Origin: Kutzneria kofuensis
GTDB taxonomy: Bacteria; Actinomycetota; Actinomycetes; Mycobacteriales; Pseudonocardiaceae
Length of the DNA stretch: 64,000 bases
Assembly (NCBI RefSeq): GCF_014203355.1
Contig: NZ_JACHIR010000001.1
Location: 1,862,038 to 1,926,037, forward strand
Direction of reading: 5' to 3'
In this document: in pieces, positions 61,524 through 64,000 of the stretch
Layout: the number at the start of each line of letters is the position of its first letter
Position numbering within the stretch: the stretch's first letter is position 1
Made by a program: the position numbers and the translations under genes
The notes under the pieces: generated by a model
What the model was told of the DNA's origin: nothing
Seen by the model: only the letters and a program-made list of their open reading frames with translations
Databases searched by the model: none

Positions 61524-62968
61524 GGATCACGATCATCGGCTACGGCATGGCGGGCGCCCGCCTGGCCGACAACCTGCGCGGCTCCGGCGCGTCGATCACG
61601 GTGATCGGCGCGGAGAAACACCCCGCCTACAACCGGATCCTGCTGTCCAACGTCGTCGCCGGCTCGATGACCCCGGACGACGTGCTGCTGCACTCGCCGG
61701 AGTGGGCCCGGGACAACGGGATAGCCCTCCGGCTCGGCGTCGCCGCCACATCGATCCACCCGGCCGACCACAGCGTCGTTCTCAGTGACGGCTCCACAGT
61801 GGACTATGACGCGCTGGTGCTGGCCACCGGCAGCAATCCGTGGATTCCGCCGACGGACGGCCTGCTGGAGCCGGACGGCAGGCCGGCGCAGGGCGTCGTC
61901 GCCTTCCGTAACCTCGAAGACTGCCACCAGATCGTCGGTATGGCCAAGGACTTCGCCCCGGTCGCCGTGCTCGGCGGCGGGTTGCTCGGTCTGGAGGCCG
62001 CCCGCGGGCTGGCCGGCCGCGGCTGCCCGGTGACCGTGGTGCATCCCGTCGGCCATCTGATGGAACGCCAACTCGACCCGGCCGGCGGACACGTGCTGGC
62101 CCGCGTGCTCCGGCCGAAGGGCATCGAGTTCCGGCTCGGCCAGCTGGCCACGAAGTACCTGCCGGGCAAGGGACTCCTGCTCGACGACGGCTCGATGGTC
62201 GCCGCCGACCTGGTGGTGGTGTCCGCCGGCGCACGCCCGGAGACCGCCCTGGCCGAGGCCGCCGGGCTGGCCGTGGACCGCGGCGTCGTCGTCGACGACC
62301 GGCTCCGGGCCAGCGCGCCGGACGTGTACGCGATCGGCGACTGCGCAACGCATCCCGGCACCGTCGGTGGCCTCGTGCAGCCGGCCTGGGACCAGGCCGC
62401 CGTGCTGGCCCGACTGCTCACCGGCGCGGACGCCCGCTATCGGGGCACGCCGGTGGTGACCAGGCTCAAGACCCGCGACGTGGACCTGGCCTCGATGGGC
62501 GAGGTGCACGTGGAGCCGCACACCTCCGACGCGGAAGTGGTCCGGCTGGAGGATCCCAGCCGCGGCCGCTACACCAAGATCGTGCTGCGTGACGACCGGG
62601 TCACGGGCGCGATCGTGTTGGGGGCGCCCGATGTGGCCGCCGCCGTCACGCAGCTGCACGACCGGGGCACACCCGCCCCCGCCGACCGAATGGCGCTGCT
62701 GCTGGGCCGCGCCATGCCCTCGGGCGGCGAAGTGGACCCGGCGACCCTGCCGGCGTCGACGCTGATCTGCCGCTGCAACACCGTCGACAAGGGCCGGCTG
62801 GTCGGTGCGTGGCGCGCCGGCGCCCGGTCGTTCGACGCCCTGGTCAGCACCACCATGGCCGGCACCGGCTGCGGTGGCTGCCGGGACACCGTGTGCGCGC
62901 TGTCCCGCTGGCTGGCCGAGCAGGACCCCGTCACCGAACCCGAGAAGTTGGGCTGCCACACGACATGA
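61520..62968 (+). CDS. FAD-dependent oxidoreductase with BFD [2Fe-2S] domain
   Basis: A 482-residue NirB-N-terminus/NasB-like electron-transfer protein. GYGMAG (7-12) and LGGGLLGLEA bind FAD and NAD(P)H; YAIGDCATHPG closes the FAD site. The C-terminal BFD domain has ICRCN and TGCGGCRD cysteines for [2Fe-2S]. It likely supplies electrons to the nitrate reductase encoded before it. ATG 61520 overlaps the nasA stop by ATGA, and its own stop overlaps the transporter start. No nitrite reductase catalytic domain is included. Confidence 0.88.
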   Translation: MRITIIGYGMAGARLADNLRGSGASITVIGAEKHPAYNRILLSNVVAGSMTPDDVLLHSPEWARDNGIALRLGVAATSIHPADHSVVLSDGSTVDYDALVLATGSNPWIPPTDGLLEPDGRPAQGVVAFRNLEDCHQIVGMAKDFAPVAVLGGGLLGLEAARGLAGRGCPVTVVHPVGHLMERQLDPAGGHVLARVLRPKGIEFRLGQLATKYLPGKGLLLDDGSMVAADLVVVSAGARPETALAEAAGLAVDRGVVVDDRLRASAPDVYAIGDCATHPGTVGGLVQPAWDQAAVLARLLTGADARYRGTPVVTRLKTRDVDLASMGEVHVEPHTSDAEVVRLEDPSRGRYTKIVLRDDRVTGAIVLGAPDVAAAVTQLHDRGTPAPADRMALLLGRAMPSGGEVDPATLPASTLICRCNTVDKGRLVGAWRAGARSFDALVSTTMAGTGCGGCRDTVCALSRWLAEQDPVTEPEKLGCHTT

Positions 62969-64000
62969 CGACTACCGAGGCACAGACCACGCCCACCCGC
63001 GGCGGACGTACCTGGATCCAGCAGTGGGATCCCGAGGACGAGGGATTCTGGGCGGCGACCGGCCGCCGCGTCGCCAACCGCAACCTCGTCTTCTCCATCT
63101 TCTCCGAGCACCTGGGCTTCTCGCTCTGGTCGATCTGGAGCGTGGTGGTGCTGTCGCTGCCCACCGCCGGCTTCAAGTTCGGCGTGGACCAGCTGTTCTG
63201 GCTGACCGCGCTGCCGAACCTGGTCGGCGCCGCGCTGCGGCTGCCGTACACCTTCGCGGTGCCACGCTTCGGCGGCCGCAACTGGGCCGTGGTCAGCTCG
63301 CTGATGCTGCTGATCCCGTGCGCACTGCTCACGGTGGCCGTGACCACGCACGCCGGCTTCGGGTTCTTCCTGTTCGCGGCGGCGACCGCCGGCTTCGGCG
63401 GCGGCAACTTCGCGTCGTCGATGACCAACATCTCGTTCTTCTTCCCGGAGAGCCGCAAGGGTTTCGCGCTCGGCCTGAACGCGGCCGGCGGCAATCTCGG
63501 GGCCGCGCTGGTGCAGCTGATCATCCCGTTGGTGATCGCGGCGACCACCGGCTGGAGCCTGGCGGTCGCGGGCCTGTTCTACATGCCGTTCGTGATCGCG
63601 GCGGCGATCTGTTCGGCGCTGTACATGGACAATCTCGCCACCGCGCGGTCCGACTTCCCGGCGCAGGTCGCGGCGGTCAAGCGGACCCAGACGTGGGTGA
63701 TGTCCTTCCTCTACATCGGCACCTTCGGCTCGTTCATCGGCTTCTCCGCCGCGCTGCCGCTGCTGATCAAGACGCAGTTCCCGTCCGTGCACGGCACGTG
63801 GTTCGCCTGGCTGGGGGCGTTGGTCGGGTCGGTGGCCCGGCCGGCGGGCGGGTGGCTGTCGGACAAGATCGGCGGCAGTCGGGTCACGCTGTGGAACTTC
63901 GTGCTCATGGGCGTGGCAGCCGCGTTTGTCGTGGTGGGCGAGCGATCCGGCAACTTCGGGCTGTTCTTCGGGGCGTTCCTGGTGTTGTTCGTGACGGCCG
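62965..64000 (+). CDS. NarK/NasA-type nitrate/nitrite MFS transporter (3' end cut)
   Basis: The first 345 residues of a nitrate-nitrite porter. The start is ATG 62965 overlapping the previous stop (ATGA). The signature is GFGGGNFASSMTNISFFFPE followed by GLNAAGGNLGAALVQ. The first helix FSEHLGFSLWSIWSVVVLSL and LPYTFAVPRFGGRNW also match. It imports nitrate for the reductase of the same operon, or moves nitrite. The window ends inside a late helix. Confidence 0.92.
   Translation, partial: MTTTEAQTTPTRGGRTWIQQWDPEDEGFWAATGRRVANRNLVFSIFSEHLGFSLWSIWSVVVLSLPTAGFKFGVDQLFWLTALPNLVGAALRLPYTFAVPRFGGRNWAVVSSLMLLIPCALLTVAVTTHAGFGFFLFAAATAGFGGGNFASSMTNISFFFPESRKGFALGLNAAGGNLGAALVQLIIPLVIAATTGWSLAVAGLFYMPFVIAAAICSALYMDNLATARSDFPAQVAAVKRTQTWVMSFLYIGTFGSFIGFSAALPLLIKTQFPSVHGTWFAWLGALVGSVARPAGGWLSDKIGGSRVTLWNFVLMGVAAAFVVVGERSGNFGLFFGAFLVLFVTA

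Overview
This is a high-GC actinomycete chromosome window, most likely from the Pseudonocardiaceae (Kutzneria/Amycolatopsis-like). The evidence is the aceE and FasR-fabD-fabH-acpP-fabF-DUF3145 housekeeping context, frequent GTG/TTG starts, an AfsR/SARP regulator, a conservon-type signalling operon and strong GC bias at third codon positions. No rRNA, tRNA, CRISPR array, insertion sequence or phage gene was found. The window cuts a DUF3052 gene at its left edge and a nitrate transporter gene at its right edge.

Left part (1-23 kb). DUF3052 (minus) and aceE (plus) are followed by an accessory stretch. That stretch holds a small class I lanthipeptide locus read leftward (split elimination protein, frameshifted LanB dehydratase, 41-aa precursor, LanC cyclase, then an SDR gene), a polysaccharide deacetylase, a riboflavin transporter under an FMN riboswitch, a conserved-TM-helix channel-like protein and a secreted TAP-type hydrolase. 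The fatty acid synthase II operon follows (FasR regulator, fabD, fabH, acpP, fabF), then a convergent P450, a membrane protein and DUF3145. A membrane-anchored protein and a lipoamide-dehydrogenase-like flavoprotein close this part.

Middle (23-45 kb). A TetR gene leads into a PLP enzyme. Then come a secreted S53 protease, a giant LuxR (LAL) regulator, small membrane proteins, a MarR regulator, an ECF-like sigma factor and a secreted-repeat lipoprotein. A GT2-GtrA plus GT39 glycosyltransferase pair is followed by an OmpR/histidine kinase pair. A conservon-like operon (sensor, roadblock, GTPase) lacks the usual DUF742 gene and instead ends in an MHYT membrane protein.

Right part (45-64 kb). 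The most unusual operon encodes an MFS exporter with a C-terminal array of carboxypeptidase-regulatory-like beta-sandwich domains, a MarR regulator, a free-standing protein made only of such domains, and a YceI lipocalin carrying one of them. A candidate MarR operator lies in its promoter. Next are a type-B carboxylesterase, an unknown protein, an ABC exporter/two-component operon, a small secreted protein with M15-like metal-site spacing, an AfsR/SARP regulator and an assimilatory nitrate operon (reductase, flavoprotein, NarK).

A recurrent feature is a family of inverted repeats containing GGCGAGTC, G/CGCTCT-like and CACACCGAATGC blocks. They begin 0-2 nt after the stop codon of several unrelated genes and probably act as terminators. 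A second family built on GGAACGGACCATTCC has the same stop-adjacent placement.
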